Source: Sneathiella sedimenti (GTDB taxonomy: Bacteria; Pseudomonadota; Alphaproteobacteria; Sneathiellales; Sneathiellaceae). From it: a stretch of DNA of 64,000 nucleotides. The position numbers were made by a program, and so were the translations under genes. The DNA lies in assembly GCF_017313765.1 (NCBI RefSeq), contig NZ_JAFLNC010000002.1, positions 124,001 through 188,000 on the forward strand. Reading direction: 5' to 3'. This document shows positions 25,378-34,923 of the stretch, one piece after another (the first letter of the stretch is position 1; the number at the start of each line of letters is the position of its first letter). The notes below the pieces were generated by a model. It did no database searches. It saw only the letters and a list, made by a program, of their open reading frames with translations, and was not told the DNA's origin.

Positions 25378-25622
25378 ATCAACCTTTCCCTTGCAAAAAC
25401 CGGCACCCAACTGCCTAGAATTAACGCGATGCCCTGACGGGAGAGAGATGTCGGAGATCTTCTCAAACCCACAGATATTGCATTGCACAAAATCACATTA
25501 ACGGAATTTAAAAAATAATTGTAGATATTATTTTAGCTATTACAACTTTTTTTCTTTTCCCATTATGCGCCGCGGGATATATTCCCTTTAACGCGTTGTC
25601 ACAAAGTAAAAGGAAGCCATCG
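25378..25622 (+). promoter_or_regulatory. Divergent intergenic region, hydroxylase versus amidohydrolase
   Basis: 245 bp between two divergent start codons, AT-rich at 25495-25560. It must hold promoters for both units. I see no sigma-54 element and no clear dyad; a weak TTGTCA-like box near 25600 is not convincing. Confidence 0.35.
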
Positions 25623-26888
25623 ATGAGCAACATGAAACCCCTTGATGTCGTGCTGGAGAACGGCACATTAATTGATCCGGCAACTGGATTGAGCGGACAA
25701 TATGACATCGGGATTCAGGACGGCATCATCACGGCAGTGAGCGAAAGCCTCAAATCCGTAGCGGCGGAAGAGCGGATGGATGTCACCGATCATCATGTCA
25801 TTCCCGGAATGATCGACACCCACGCTCATGTGTATGAACATGTGACCGGAAAATTCGGTTTGTCACCCGATTTAGTCGGGGTCTATTCCGGCGTGACGAC
25901 TCTGATCGATCAGGGTGGGCCGAGTTGCATGACGATAGGGGGTTTCCGCAAATTTATCGCGGAACCTTCGGCGAGCCGCGTCCTTGCCTTTATTTCAGCC
26001 TATCTTGTCGGCGGCCTTGAGGGTCATTTGTATCCTGATCTCTATGGACCGAACGGTGTCAATGCCGAGCATACTATCTCTGTGGCAAAGAAAAACCTCG
26101 ATATCGTCAAAGGGATAAAAGCCCATGCGGAAATTGGCGGCCAGTCGCGTTGGGGCATGGAAGTCATCAAGATCGGACAGGAAATCGCGACCGCTGTTAA
26201 TCTCCCGCTCTATATCCATCTAGGTCAGCTTTGGCCGACAGCCGACAGCGCGCCAATCCCGTCATCAGAGGAGCTTATTAGAGAATTGCTGCCGATCATG
26301 AAGGAAGGGGATGTGCTGGCGCATCCATTCACCCGTCATCCCGGAGGATTTGTTTCCGATGAAGGGGAGATCCATCCGATTTTGCTCGAAGCTGTGAAGC
26401 AGAAACAGATTCTGGTGGATGTCGGGCATGGCTCGCATTTCAGTTTTGAAGTCGCCCGCCGCATTCTGGATGCCGGTATCATACCTTATACGCTCGGAGC
26501 GGATATGCATGGCTATAATGTCGCTATTCCCGACGCTGCCGATAAATCTGAACGCGCTGCAAATCCGTTTTCCGGCGTTGCGCCGTTTAACCTGACGATT
26601 GCCATGTCGGAGCTCTTGCATCTCGGTGTTGCATTAGAACAAGTCATTGAGATGGTTACCTCTCATCCAGCAAAATTACTGCGAATGGAAGATGAACTCG
26701 GCAGCATTGCCGTGGGTCGAGAAGCGGATATCTCGGTCCTGAAAATTGAAACAGGACGCTTCAAGCTATCTGACAACAGCGGAGAAAGCGTGATCGCGGA
26801 AAAACTCATCAGGCCGACATTTTGCTTGCGTGCCGGTAAAAGATTTGATGCGACTTCAGTCTTTGTGCCTGAAGCTATTGTGGCATAA
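25623..26888 (+). CDS. Amidohydrolase/deacetylase-family metallohydrolase (dihydroorotase-like)
   Basis: A 421-aa TIM-barrel hydrolase. The metal site HxH is H67 and H69 in PGMIDTHAHVYEHV. Further ligands are likely in IYIHLG, LAHPFTRHPGG and the GADMHGYN aspartate segment; a Lys in IVKGIKAHAEIGG could be the carboxylated bridge. It closes with the family NGTLIDPATG-type composite domain at the N-terminus. It groups with dihydroorotase/cyclic amidase-like and D-amino-acid deacetylase-like enzymes of unknown substrate. The ATG at 25623 has AGGA upstream. It reads toward atzF (convergent). Opening a cyclic amide would fit the biuret pathway beside it. Confidence 0.87.
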   Translation: MSNMKPLDVVLENGTLIDPATGLSGQYDIGIQDGIITAVSESLKSVAAEERMDVTDHHVIPGMIDTHAHVYEHVTGKFGLSPDLVGVYSGVTTLIDQGGPSCMTIGGFRKFIAEPSASRVLAFISAYLVGGLEGHLYPDLYGPNGVNAEHTISVAKKNLDIVKGIKAHAEIGGQSRWGMEVIKIGQEIATAVNLPLYIHLGQLWPTADSAPIPSSEELIRELLPIMKEGDVLAHPFTRHPGGFVSDEGEIHPILLEAVKQKQILVDVGHGSHFSFEVARRILDAGIIPYTLGADMHGYNVAIPDAADKSERAANPFSGVAPFNLTIAMSELLHLGVALEQVIEMVTSHPAKLLRMEDELGSIAVGREADISVLKIETGRFKLSDNSGESVIAEKLIRPTFCLRAGKRFDATSVFVPEAIVA

Positions 26889-27009
26889 AACGGGTTCCAG
26901 CGCAGTGTTATGTGTCGGGCCCGTTACAACAATACGGAGGAGCGCGGCCCCTGGGTAGTCTAACCATCGGAACACTACTCAGAGGAACGGGCTTGATGGT
27001 CTGGCGCCG

Positions 27010-28800
27010 CTAATCCGCGTGGAGGAAATTTCGCCAGCCGCCATATTTGGTAATATCGGTGGCGCCTTCCAGGCCAGCGGGTTCGCAGATAAATCCATTA
27101 ACTGTCGTCCCATCGGAAAGCAATACCGAGCCAATTCCCAGTGGCGACGGAATACCACGAAGGAATTCACCGAATTTCCTAGCGGGAATTGCCCAGATTT
27201 CCAGATCGATCATATTTCCAGTCTTCTCACGCATGAGGCCGGGGCGAAACGGCGGGCCGCCGGCAAGACTGTAGAGCCGATAATTCGGCGCGGTCTTTGC
27301 CTTCTTAAGAAACCGACCGCCAAGACTAACGAGTTCACCATTCAACGGTAAGCCGGACATATGTGCGCCGACCGCTGCGAGACAGATTTCATTCTCGGAA
27401 GTGACGGATTTGATCTCTGGAGGTAACAGTAGTGGCCAGTTAGTTGCGCCGAGACGAACCTCTGAGCGATAGTGCAGAAGCGCGGCAAGGCTGGCAACAA
27501 GTGAATCCTTGCCGGCTTTGGCGAGAAGTGTGACGCTTCCAGGTCGTCCATCTGTGCGGGCGGCGACAGGAACAGCAATCCCACAAAGATCGAGAAGATT
27601 TACGAAATTGGTATAGGTGCCAAGCCGCGCATTTGGCCCGATAGGGTCTTCTTCGAGATCCGCAAGCGAATAGAATGTCGGGATTGACGGGACGCAGAAC
27701 ATATCCACGGACTCGATGAGAGGGGCGACGATACGCTTCAGTTCCTGGAGCCTATACATTCCAAGAAATGCATCGGCCGCCGATAGATCATTCGCCTTGT
27801 TTATTATTGCCCGCGTTACAGGATGTACGGCTTCGGGATTTTCTTGCAGAAGATTGGCGATGACGGTGAAACGCTCCGCCACCCAGGCTCCTTCGTAGAG
27901 CATGTTCGCCACATCGTAGAAGGGGGTAAAATCAATCTCGACAATGTCACCGCCAAGCGCCCCGATGGAGACAATTGCGTCGTCGAACGAAGCGGACTGA
28001 ATCGCATCACCGAAGAACTCTCGTGTTTCTCTTGTTGGTACACCAACGCGAAATGCCGGGGGTACTTCCTGCAGATCATTGACAGGCAATTCGCGTGAAT
28101 AGGCATCACGCGGATCATACACGCTTGCCACCTGAAAGGCACGATAGGCATCCTCAACTGTCAGCGCGAAAATAGAAATTGTATCAAGGGTCCTGCAGGC
28201 AGGAACGACACCAGAAGCCGAGAGTGCGCCAAGGGTCGGTTTAAGGCCAACAATGTTATTCAGGGCGGCGGGTACCCGCCCGGAACCTGCTGTATCGGTG
28301 CCAAGTGAGAAGCTTACCAGCCCCCGGGCGACAGCCACGCTGGATCCCGAGCTTGATCCGCCGGGAACGATTTTCGGATCAACTGCATTTTTGGGCGGTG
28401 GGTAAGGTGAGCGAATACCCACCAGACCGGTCGCAAACTGATCAAGATTAGTCTTGCCAACCAGGATCGCTCCGGCCTTTCTAAGCTGGGCGACGACAAA
28501 GGCATCGGCATCGGCCTTATAATCATAAGCAGGACAGGCCGCTGTCGTCGGCATGTCGCCAACATCTATGTTGTCCTTGACGGCAAAGGGAATACCCCAC
28601 AACGGTTTTGTAATCGGATTGAACGTACCGAGCTTTTTAGCGTCTTCCTGTGCCATATCAGGGTCGATCAACTGCAGGAAAATGCCGGGATCAGCCGCCT
28701 CCTCTATGCGTCGATAGCATTCGGAAATTATTTCGGATACATGCATTCCATTGCCATAGGCGCGGTGCAGGCTGGTTATATCAAAAGGTATATCAATCAT
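27010..28800 (-). CDS. atzF: Allophanate hydrolase
   Basis: A 596-aa amidase-signature enzyme that turns allophanate into carbon dioxide and ammonia. The Ser-cisSer-Lys triad is K75 (PFAVKDN), S149 (GGSSSGSS) and S173 (GTDTAGSGRVPA), exactly the spacing of AtzF (K91, S165, S189). NIVGLKPTLGALSASGVVPACRTLD is diagnostic of allophanate hydrolases rather than general amidases (quoted in two parts: NIVGLKPT and SGVVPACRTLD). The C-terminal 170 residues match the extra AtzF domain. ATG 28800 overlaps the cupin stop; a GTG at 28812 is possible. It is last in the biuret operon and supplies the final nitrogen release. Confidence 0.95.
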   Translation of the reverse strand: MIDIPFDITSLHRAYGNGMHVSEIISECYRRIEEAADPGIFLQLIDPDMAQEDAKKLGTFNPITKPLWGIPFAVKDNIDVGDMPTTAACPAYDYKADADAFVVAQLRKAGAILVGKTNLDQFATGLVGIRSPYPPPKNAVDPKIVPGGSSSGSSVAVARGLVSFSLGTDTAGSGRVPAALNNIVGLKPTLGALSASGVVPACRTLDTISIFALTVEDAYRAFQVASVYDPRDAYSRELPVNDLQEVPPAFRVGVPTRETREFFGDAIQSASFDDAIVSIGALGGDIVEIDFTPFYDVANMLYEGAWVAERFTVIANLLQENPEAVHPVTRAIINKANDLSAADAFLGMYRLQELKRIVAPLIESVDMFCVPSIPTFYSLADLEEDPIGPNARLGTYTNFVNLLDLCGIAVPVAARTDGRPGSVTLLAKAGKDSLVASLAALLHYRSEVRLGATNWPLLLPPEIKSVTSENEICLAAVGAHMSGLPLNGELVSLGGRFLKKAKTAPNYRLYSLAGGPPFRPGLMREKTGNMIDLEIWAIPARKFGEFLRGIPSPLGIGSVLLSDGTTVNGFICEPAGLEGATDITKYGGWRNFLHAD

Positions 28801-29167
28801 CGGATTTAACACTTTCCGAAATTATCTCAGGGTCCTCGACAAAAACGACAGGCTGTTGCCATTGAATTAGAACGACGCAGCCTTCGTCGGACCAGACGGT
28901 ATGTTCGCTGTCGTTGGGATTGGCTACATAAGTTCCTTTGGTATAGTGACCGTTCACATCGGATTGCGATCCATCCAGGACGAGAATGGTCTCCAAACCG
29001 GCATGGCGGTGCCTTGGAACCTTTGCGCCAGGTGCGTATTTCAGCAGGGCAACCCCTGGTTCGCCCTCAAGCAGCCAGCAGATTTCGACGCCTGGCTGAA
29101 AGGGTTCAAAAACATAATCTTTCCACCTGTCCGGAACGAGATCACTGAATATGGCTGGTTTAGTCAC
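28793..29167 (-). CDS. Small cupin-domain protein (ChrR-like)
   Basis: A 124-aa single cupin. The first motif GAKVPRHRHAGLETILVLDG supplies the usual two His and a Glu, and PNDSEHTVWSDEGC supplies the third His. It starts at GTG 29167 behind a good GGAGG. It overlaps atzF, so the two are coupled. Cupins of this kind resemble the metal-sensing C-terminal domain of anti-sigma factor ChrR but there is no sigma-binding part here. Role unknown; isomerase, hydrolase helper or sensor are all possible within biuret metabolism. Confidence 0.8.
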   Translation of the reverse strand: MTKPAIFSDLVPDRWKDYVFEPFQPGVEICWLLEGEPGVALLKYAPGAKVPRHRHAGLETILVLDGSQSDVNGHYTKGTYVANPNDSEHTVWSDEGCVVLIQWQQPVVFVEDPEIISESVKSDD

Positions 29168-29297
29168 TCATTGCCTCCAACACTGTATCTGGTGCCGCCG
29201 TGCGACGTCATTGCCGCGACTGGCGCTGAAGCCGCCGGGTTTGACAGAGCTTCGATGCATATCAAGCGGAAAGTGAAGCGGTTCTGCATTGTGGATT

Positions 29298-30833
29298 TCA
29301 TGCGTGATGGCCCGCCATGTATCGGCCGATCTCACCAACGTCAGCTTGTGCCGCAAGGGTCTCATAGGCAAGGCGACCCTCGGACATCACGATGATCCGG
29401 TCGGACAACTCGAGGATTTCATCGAGATCCTCGCTCATCAGCAACACCGCCGATCCAGAATTGCGCGCTGTGATAATACGAGAGCGGATTTCCGCCACGG
29501 CTGAGAAATCGAGCCCGAAACAGGGGTTTGAGATAACCAGAAGATCAACCTGTCCGGTAAGTTCTCGTGCCAGCACAGCGCGTTGGACATTACCGCCGGA
29601 GAGAGAGGAAATGAGGCTGTCCAATGAAGTTGTTTTTACCTTAAAAGCGGACACCAGGTCGGCCGCCCTATTTCGGATTTCTCGGTTATTGATCCAGAAG
29701 CGTGTACTGCCGCCATTTTTAACATCGAAATAGCGAAAGCCGATATTTTCTGCGACCGTCATATTGGCCACACAGGCATTGCGCAGAGGTTCTTCAGGCA
29801 ATACGCGCACGCATAATTCCCGCGCTTCGGTGCGTGTCGCGGAATAGGATAACCCTTTAATTGAAATCGACCCTTCAGAATATTTTCGTTGACCGTTGAG
29901 GATCTCCATTAATTCCATCTGGCCGTTTCCGGAGATGCCGGCAATGCCGACGATTTCACCCGCACAGACATCAAGCTTGTCAATTTCGATCGACTTCAGA
30001 CCAGACCGGTCGATGGCGCGGATACCCGAAACAGATAGAATTTTATGACCAGGCGATCCGGTTCTGTCGGAATTGCGTTCGGGCAGGTCTGCGCCGACCA
30101 TCATTGACGCCATTTGATCCGTCGAGAGGTCACTGACTTTTCCGCCGCCGACCATGACGCCCCGACGTAGAACGGATACTTCGTCTGCGAACATTGTTAC
30201 TTCCCGGAACTTATGGGAGATCATCAGGACGCTGATCTTCCCGGCCTTGCAAAGATTGCGCACCAGTCCGAGGACCTCATCAGCCTCGGCGGGCGTAAGA
30301 ACCGAGGTCGGTTCGTCCAGGATCAGGAAGCGTCGGCCGAGATAAAGTTGTTTCAGAATTTCCAGTTTCTGCTTTTCTCCGGCAGCGAGACTCATTACCG
30401 GCTGATCGAGCGGGACCTTGAAGGGCATGGTGTTCAGAAAGTCGGCCAAGGCCTCGCGTTCTTTGCGCCAGTCTATGATGGCAGGCGCGTCATCGCGGCT
30501 GATGACAAGGTTTTCCGCCGCGGTCAAGGATGGAACAAGGGTGAAATGCTGATAGACCATCCCAAGACCGATGGCATGTGCCGCACGTGGGTCGGGTATC
30601 TCCACTTCATGATTATTGACCATAAGCTGGCCTTTGGTGGCGTGGTAAAATCCCATGATGCATTTGACCAGGGTAGATTTTCCGGCGCCATTCTCACCGA
30701 GCAGGGCATGGAAGCTGCCGGGCTTCACCTTGATCGACACGTCATCAAGGGCGGTGAAATTGCCAAACTGCATTGTCATGCCGACGGTTTCAATACCGAT
30801 CGCATCGTCTGCTTTTACTTTATCGCCGGTCAT
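29298..30833 (-). CDS. Duplicated ABC ATPase of a BMP-type (nucleoside-like) importer
   Basis: A 511-aa protein with two ATPase halves, as in sugar and nucleoside (BMP) importers. The first half has Walker [10 protein letters not shown], signature [13 protein letters not shown] and Walker [13 protein letters not shown]. The second half has the weak Walker [10 protein letters not shown] and signature [12 protein letters not shown]. The normal asymmetry of this family is therefore kept. It works with the two permeases and the lipoprotein-like binding protein encoded upstream. The start overlaps the biuH stop (ATGA). Confidence 0.93.
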   Translation of the reverse strand: MTGDKVKADDAIGIETVGMTMQFGNFTALDDVSIKVKPGSFHALLGENGAGKSTLVKCIMGFYHATKGQLMVNNHEVEIPDPRAAHAIGLGMVYQHFTLVPSLTAAENLVISRDDAPAIIDWRKEREALADFLNTMPFKVPLDQPVMSLAAGEKQKLEILKQLYLGRRFLILDEPTSVLTPAEADEVLGLVRNLCKAGKISVLMISHKFREVTMFADEVSVLRRGVMVGGGKVSDLSTDQMASMMVGADLPERNSDRTGSPGHKILSVSGIRAIDRSGLKSIEIDKLDVCAGEIVGIAGISGNGQMELMEILNGQRKYSEGSISIKGLSYSATRTEARELCVRVLPEEPLRNACVANMTVAENIGFRYFDVKNGGSTRFWINNREIRNRAADLVSAFKVKTTSLDSLISSLSGGNVQRAVLARELTGQVDLLVISNPCFGLDFSAVAEIRSRIITARNSGSAVLLMSEDLDEILELSDRIIVMSEGRLAYETLAAQADVGEIGRYMAGHHA

Positions 30834-31507
30834 GGCAATTGACTCACGAAAGTAGCGCTGTTGGAAACTGTGCCAAAAACGCCCCCCTGCATCTTGACCA
30901 TTTTAACCGCGGCGGCGTGGTTGCCGGGGTCAGTCGCGGCGCAGCAATCCTCCAACAGCAGGCATTCAAACCCCCGGTCGTTGGCTTCGCGCATTGTCGT
31001 ATGGACGCAGACATCGGTTGTGATACCCGTAAGTACCAGATTCTCGATCCCGCGGACCCGTAACATCAACTCAAGATCCGTGGCGCAGAAGGATCCCTTG
31101 CCAGGCTTGTCGATAATTGCTTCAGCAGGTTGCGGCGCCAGTTCATCAATGATTTCCCAGCCAGGCTCGCCTCGAACAAGGATCTTGCCGCAAGGACCCG
31201 GATCGCCGATACCCGCGCCAATTTGCCGGGATCGCCAACGCTTGTTGTCAGGAAGGTCGGCAAGGTCAGGTCGGTGGCCTTCCCGGGTGTGGAAGATATG
31301 ATACCCCTTGGCGCGCATGGCGCTGAGGACGTTGGAAATGGGCTCAATCGGTGCTCTCGTCAGACTAAGATCATATCCCATCTGGTCGACATATCCGCCG
31401 ACGCCGCAGAAGTCGGTCTGCATGTCGATGATAATTAAGGCTGTATTGTCGGGCCTCAGGTCGCCATTGTAGGGCCAGGGATAAGGATCTGCGTCTATAG
31501 TACTCAT
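30830..31507 (-). CDS. biuH: Biuret hydrolase (isochorismatase-like cysteine hydrolase)
   Basis: A 225-aa cytosolic enzyme that hydrolyses biuret to allophanate and ammonia. It strongly resembles the Rhizobium biuret hydrolase as I recall it: [45 protein letters not shown] and [20 protein letters not shown]. The catalytic triad D28, K134 and C167 keeps the spacing of the characterised enzyme (D36, K142, C175). A near-perfect Shine-Dalgarno, GGAGGTGATT, precedes the ATG. It sits between transporter genes in an operon that ends with atzF, the next enzyme of the pathway. Confidence 0.95.
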   Translation of the reverse strand: MSTIDADPYPWPYNGDLRPDNTALIIIDMQTDFCGVGGYVDQMGYDLSLTRAPIEPISNVLSAMRAKGYHIFHTREGHRPDLADLPDNKRWRSRQIGAGIGDPGPCGKILVRGEPGWEIIDELAPQPAEAIIDKPGKGSFCATDLELMLRVRGIENLVLTGITTDVCVHTTMREANDRGFECLLLEDCCAATDPGNHAAAVKMVKMQGGVFGTVSNSATFVSQLP

Positions 31508-31562
31508 TCAATCACCTCCAATATTGATCCCGCTTTTGTCGTCTGCTTGCTCATTCCTGCCG

Positions 31563-32486
31563 CTATTTCGTTATGCTTAGTTCTGCAGGCGCACCGGTCA
31601 TGGTTTTCGCGGCCGAGCTCGTAAAGATCATGACAACAAGCGTCAGCACATAAGGGGCGGCGTAGAAAAGATAATAACCTTGCGTCACTCCAACTGATTG
31701 CAGGGCTGGTCCCAATGCGCCCGCGCCACCAAAAAGGAGGGCTGCCCAGAAGCAGTAGATCGGGTTCCAGCGGGCAAAGATCACGAGCGCCACCGCCATC
31801 AGGCCTTGTCCGGACGAGATGCCCTCGTTCCAGCTTCCCGGATAATAAAGGGAAAGATAGGCACCGCCGACGCCGGCAAACGCACCACCGGCCGCAGTTG
31901 ACAGAAGTTTCACTACGTTCGGACGCAGACCCATAGCGCGGGCGGCATCGGTGCTATCGCCAACAACGCGAATGCGCAGTCCGATTTTCGTATTTCGCAG
32001 CATCCACCAAAGCCCGAGCGAGGCAGCGATCCCGATCAGGAACAGGATATTCACCTTTAGCGCGGCTTGAACCTGTGGGTAATCCGACCAAAAGCCGAAA
32101 CTGATTGCAGGCAAATCCGGTGCGACGGGCTGGATAAATGATTTGCCGAAAAAGAAGGCAAGACCCATTCCGAACAGCATCAACGCTATCCCGATGGCAA
32201 TATCGTTGACTTTCGGAAGGCTGCAAATCCAGCCATGCAGGAGCCCGAAAATCGTGCCCGCGATCATCGCTGCCAGGACGCCCAGCCAGGGCGACCCGGT
32301 TTCATAAGCGATTGCATAAGCGGACATGGCGCCGAACACGAGCGTTCCTTCCAGCCCCAGATTGATCCGCCCGGACCGTTCCGTCAGACACTCTCCGAGG
32401 CTGACAAAAAGAAACGGGGTGGAGACGCGGATTGCGCCGCCGATAATTGCGAGAGGCACGCCCCACAGGCCGATATCTTCTCCCAT
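31563..32486 (-). CDS. BMP-type ABC importer permease (second)
   Basis: A 307-aa membrane permease of the nucleoside/BMP importer group. GRINLGLEGTLVFGAMSAYA is the conserved N-terminal loop, and ALVIFARWNPIYCFWAALLFGGA lies near the C-terminus. ATG 32486 has GGAGG upstream and shares one base with the preceding permease stop (TAATG); an ATG at 32498 is less likely. It pairs with the permease encoded at 32486-33589. Probable cargo is biuret or a related small nitrogenous compound. Confidence 0.92.
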   Translation of the reverse strand: MGEDIGLWGVPLAIIGGAIRVSTPFLFVSLGECLTERSGRINLGLEGTLVFGAMSAYAIAYETGSPWLGVLAAMIAGTIFGLLHGWICSLPKVNDIAIGIALMLFGMGLAFFFGKSFIQPVAPDLPAISFGFWSDYPQVQAALKVNILFLIGIAASLGLWWMLRNTKIGLRIRVVGDSTDAARAMGLRPNVVKLLSTAAGGAFAGVGGAYLSLYYPGSWNEGISSGQGLMAVALVIFARWNPIYCFWAALLFGGAGALGPALQSVGVTQGYYLFYAAPYVLTLVVMIFTSSAAKTMTGAPAELSITK

Positions 32487-33589
32487 TACGACCTCCATCC
32501 ATCCGGATCAAAAATCCGGAGTTTTCCGTAAAAAGTTTCGCTGATCAGGATCGCAATGAAAATAAATCCCTGCATGACCAGGACGGTGGCATCCGGCAAA
32601 TCCATGCGCCGCTGAATAAGGCCGCTGGACGCCTCGATACCACCGAGAAGGATGGCAACAGGAATAATCGCCAAAGGATTCTGCCGCGCGAGAAAGGCGA
32701 TCAGGATGCCTGTATACCCAAACCCAGCAGCAATCGAGGCATTGGCCGCACCCTGCACAGCAGAAACCTCGAACATGCCCGCCAATCCTCCGAATGCGCC
32801 CCCTAGCGCCGTAAAGCCGACAATGAGCTTGCCGACGGGAAGCCCCTGGATCTGGGCCGCGCGCACATTTCCGCCAGCAATCCGCGCGGCAAATCCCCAG
32901 CTTGTCTTCTCGATGAGTATCCAGGAAAATACACAGGCGATGATCCCGGCTGCGAGGCCCCAATGGACATCCATTCCCGGCAAACTGCCTACCCGCAGAT
33001 GTTCGGCAAGCGGCAGTGTCGACGGCTTGTTCAGGCTGGCCGGGTCACGAAGTGGGCCTTCGACAAGCTGGTTCATGATGGCAATAGCGATATAGGCCAT
33101 TAGCAGGCTTGAGATGGTTTCATTGACGCCACGATAATGCCGCATGGCGCCGACTGCGCCAATCCAGACGGCGCCCGCCAACGCGCCGGCGGCCATCATT
33201 GTGGGGATCGCCAGAAGGGCGGGGGCATTCATCAACAGGGATGCACACGCACCTGTCGCGACACCGCCCAGAACGATTGCCCCTTCGCCACCGATAATGA
33301 CCAGCCCGAGCCGTGCGGGCAGGGCGACGCACAGCGCCGCGAGCAGAAGCGGCGCGGAACGGGACAACGTGTTTTGCCAGGAGAAGGCTGTCCCGAAACC
33401 CGCTTTATAAATCAATTGGTAGAATTCAATCGGTGATTTGCCGACAACGAGCAGAAAGAGGCTGAAAGCGAGCAACCCACATAACAGGGCCGCGATCGGA
33501 ATAACCACCCCCTCCGACCGCCGAACCGCTTTGGATAAGGGACCGGACGCCGCAGTTATGGGTAATTGAGCCAATGATTGCTCGGCCAT
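32486..33589 (-). CDS. BMP-type ABC importer permease (first)
   Basis: A 367-aa membrane permease. GLVIIGGEGAIVLGGVATGA is the GEG-containing conserved loop of this family, and GVNETISSLLMAYIA and GFGYTGILIAFLARQNPLA are also characteristic. About ten hydrophobic segments are apparent. It lies 12 bases downstream of the binding-protein gene and is coupled to the second permease. Confidence 0.92.
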   Translation of the reverse strand: MAEQSLAQLPITAASGPLSKAVRRSEGVVIPIAALLCGLLAFSLFLLVVGKSPIEFYQLIYKAGFGTAFSWQNTLSRSAPLLLAALCVALPARLGLVIIGGEGAIVLGGVATGACASLLMNAPALLAIPTMMAAGALAGAVWIGAVGAMRHYRGVNETISSLLMAYIAIAIMNQLVEGPLRDPASLNKPSTLPLAEHLRVGSLPGMDVHWGLAAGIIACVFSWILIEKTSWGFAARIAGGNVRAAQIQGLPVGKLIVGFTALGGAFGGLAGMFEVSAVQGAANASIAAGFGYTGILIAFLARQNPLAIIPVAILLGGIEASSGLIQRRMDLPDATVLVMQGFIFIAILISETFYGKLRIFDPDGWRS

Positions 33590-33601
33590 TGCTCTGCCCG
33601 C

Positions 33602-34729
33602 CTAGTTGGTGGATCCGATGACGCCTTCAACGAGGTAGTTCATGCTTTCGAGCGCAACATCTGTTTCTACAAAGGATTGGCCTGCTGTAGCGATGACATT
33701 TCCTTTGTTGTCATTCAGCGGTCCCTTGATAGCCGCAAAGCCGCCCTTGAGGATTTCGGCTTGTGTTTCCTCAAATTGCTTGCGTCCGGCCTCTGGGACG
33801 GCAGGGCCGAGAGGGCTCATCTTGATAAAGCCTTCCTTAAGGCCGCCGCGGATGAAGTTATCGATGGTGCCGCCGTCCTTCATCGTATTCACCATATCCG
33901 TATAGACCTTTGCCCAGTTCCACTCTGCGCCGGTCAGATATTTATCCGGTGCGAGCGAGCTTTGGTTCGCGTGATAGCCGCAGACAAAGGCACCACGGCC
34001 AGCCGCCGTTTCCATAACCACCTTCGGTCCGTCGACATGGCAAGTGATGACATCTGCGCCCTGGTCTGCCAGGGCATTGGTCGCTTCCGCCTCCTTGACG
34101 GCGAGGGACCATTCCCCGGTGAAAATAACCTGACAGGTGATAGTCGGATCGACGGCCCGTGCTCCCAGCAGGAAGGAGTTGATATTGAGAAGAACCTGCG
34201 GGATCGGTTTCGCGGCAACAAAGCCAATTTTTTTGGTTTTCGTCGCGTGACCCGCGGCGATGCCATTCAGATATTGCCCCATGCCAATATAACCGAAATA
34301 GGAGCCGACATTCATGGGATGCTTGTCCGCCTGCCACATACCGCCAGCATGTTCAAAACGGACATCGGGATATTTCTTGGCCATAGTGAGAATATGCGGG
34401 TCGAAATAACCAAACGATGTTGGGAATATGAGAGAAGCACTGTCGAAATTGATCATCGACTCCATGGTTTTCTGGACGCTGACGTCTTCCGGAACATTTT
34501 CCTCTTCAACAACAGTTACACCTTCAATTGCCTTGACGGCGGCTGCGCCCTCCGCATGGGCCTGATTATAACCATAGTCATCCTTTGCGCCGACATAGAT
34601 AAAGCCGACGGTCAAGTCGGCGGCAAAGGCCCGGTTCACCGGAAGGATTGAGCTCATTGTGGCCAAGCCGGCAAGACCGACCGTTGATTTTAGAAGGTTA
34701 CGACGGGAGGTTTTGTTTTGGATGCTCAT
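33602..34729 (-). CDS. BMP-family substrate-binding protein with Tat signal
   Basis: A 375-aa periplasmic binding protein of the BMP (basic membrane protein) family, which usually binds nucleosides, purines or related compounds. The N-terminus TSRRNLLKSTVGLAGLATM carries a twin-arginine motif and a cleavage site after NRAFA. The mature start LTVGFIYVGAKDDYGYNQAHAEG is typical. ATG 34729 has AGGAG upstream; an open frame further upstream lacks one. It is the first gene of the biuret operon, which suggests the operon's importer brings in biuret or a biuret precursor. Confidence 0.92.
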   Translation of the reverse strand: MSIQNKTSRRNLLKSTVGLAGLATMSSILPVNRAFAADLTVGFIYVGAKDDYGYNQAHAEGAAAVKAIEGVTVVEEENVPEDVSVQKTMESMINFDSASLIFPTSFGYFDPHILTMAKKYPDVRFEHAGGMWQADKHPMNVGSYFGYIGMGQYLNGIAAGHATKTKKIGFVAAKPIPQVLLNINSFLLGARAVDPTITCQVIFTGEWSLAVKEAEATNALADQGADVITCHVDGPKVVMETAAGRGAFVCGYHANQSSLAPDKYLTGAEWNWAKVYTDMVNTMKDGGTIDNFIRGGLKEGFIKMSPLGPAVPEAGRKQFEETQAEILKGGFAAIKGPLNDNKGNVIATAGQSFVETDVALESMNYLVEGVIGSTN

Positions 34730-34861
34730 GGAATTTCTCCTGATATTGAGCGATCTGAAATTTTGAGTGCAGGGCGGGTCAACTGCTCTAAATCCAGCGC
34801 CGGAGCACAATCTTTCATCTCTGATAAATCTAATTTTGCAGGTGCGAGCGTCTCTGTCTTC

Positions 34862-34900
34862 TGCTATAAATTCATCAAGATGCTGCAAAAAATGCAGCAG
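34862..34900 (-). promoter_or_regulatory. LysR-type binding region, left site
   Basis: TGCTGCAAAAAATGCAGCA (34881-34899) is a perfect dyad with 7-bp arms. A CTGCTAT element lies about 19 bases before it at 34861. The same pair occurs inverted at 35871. Located between the divergent lysR gene and the biuret operon, it is the likely recognition site controlling both. Confidence 0.72.
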
Positions 34901-34923
34901 TAGTTGCTCCGGGAGGGGCGTTT

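Noticed and set aside
33578-34651. A 357-codon plus-strand frame opposite the BMP binding protein
   Set aside because: It is a shadow of a gene with a Tat signal and clear BMP motifs.
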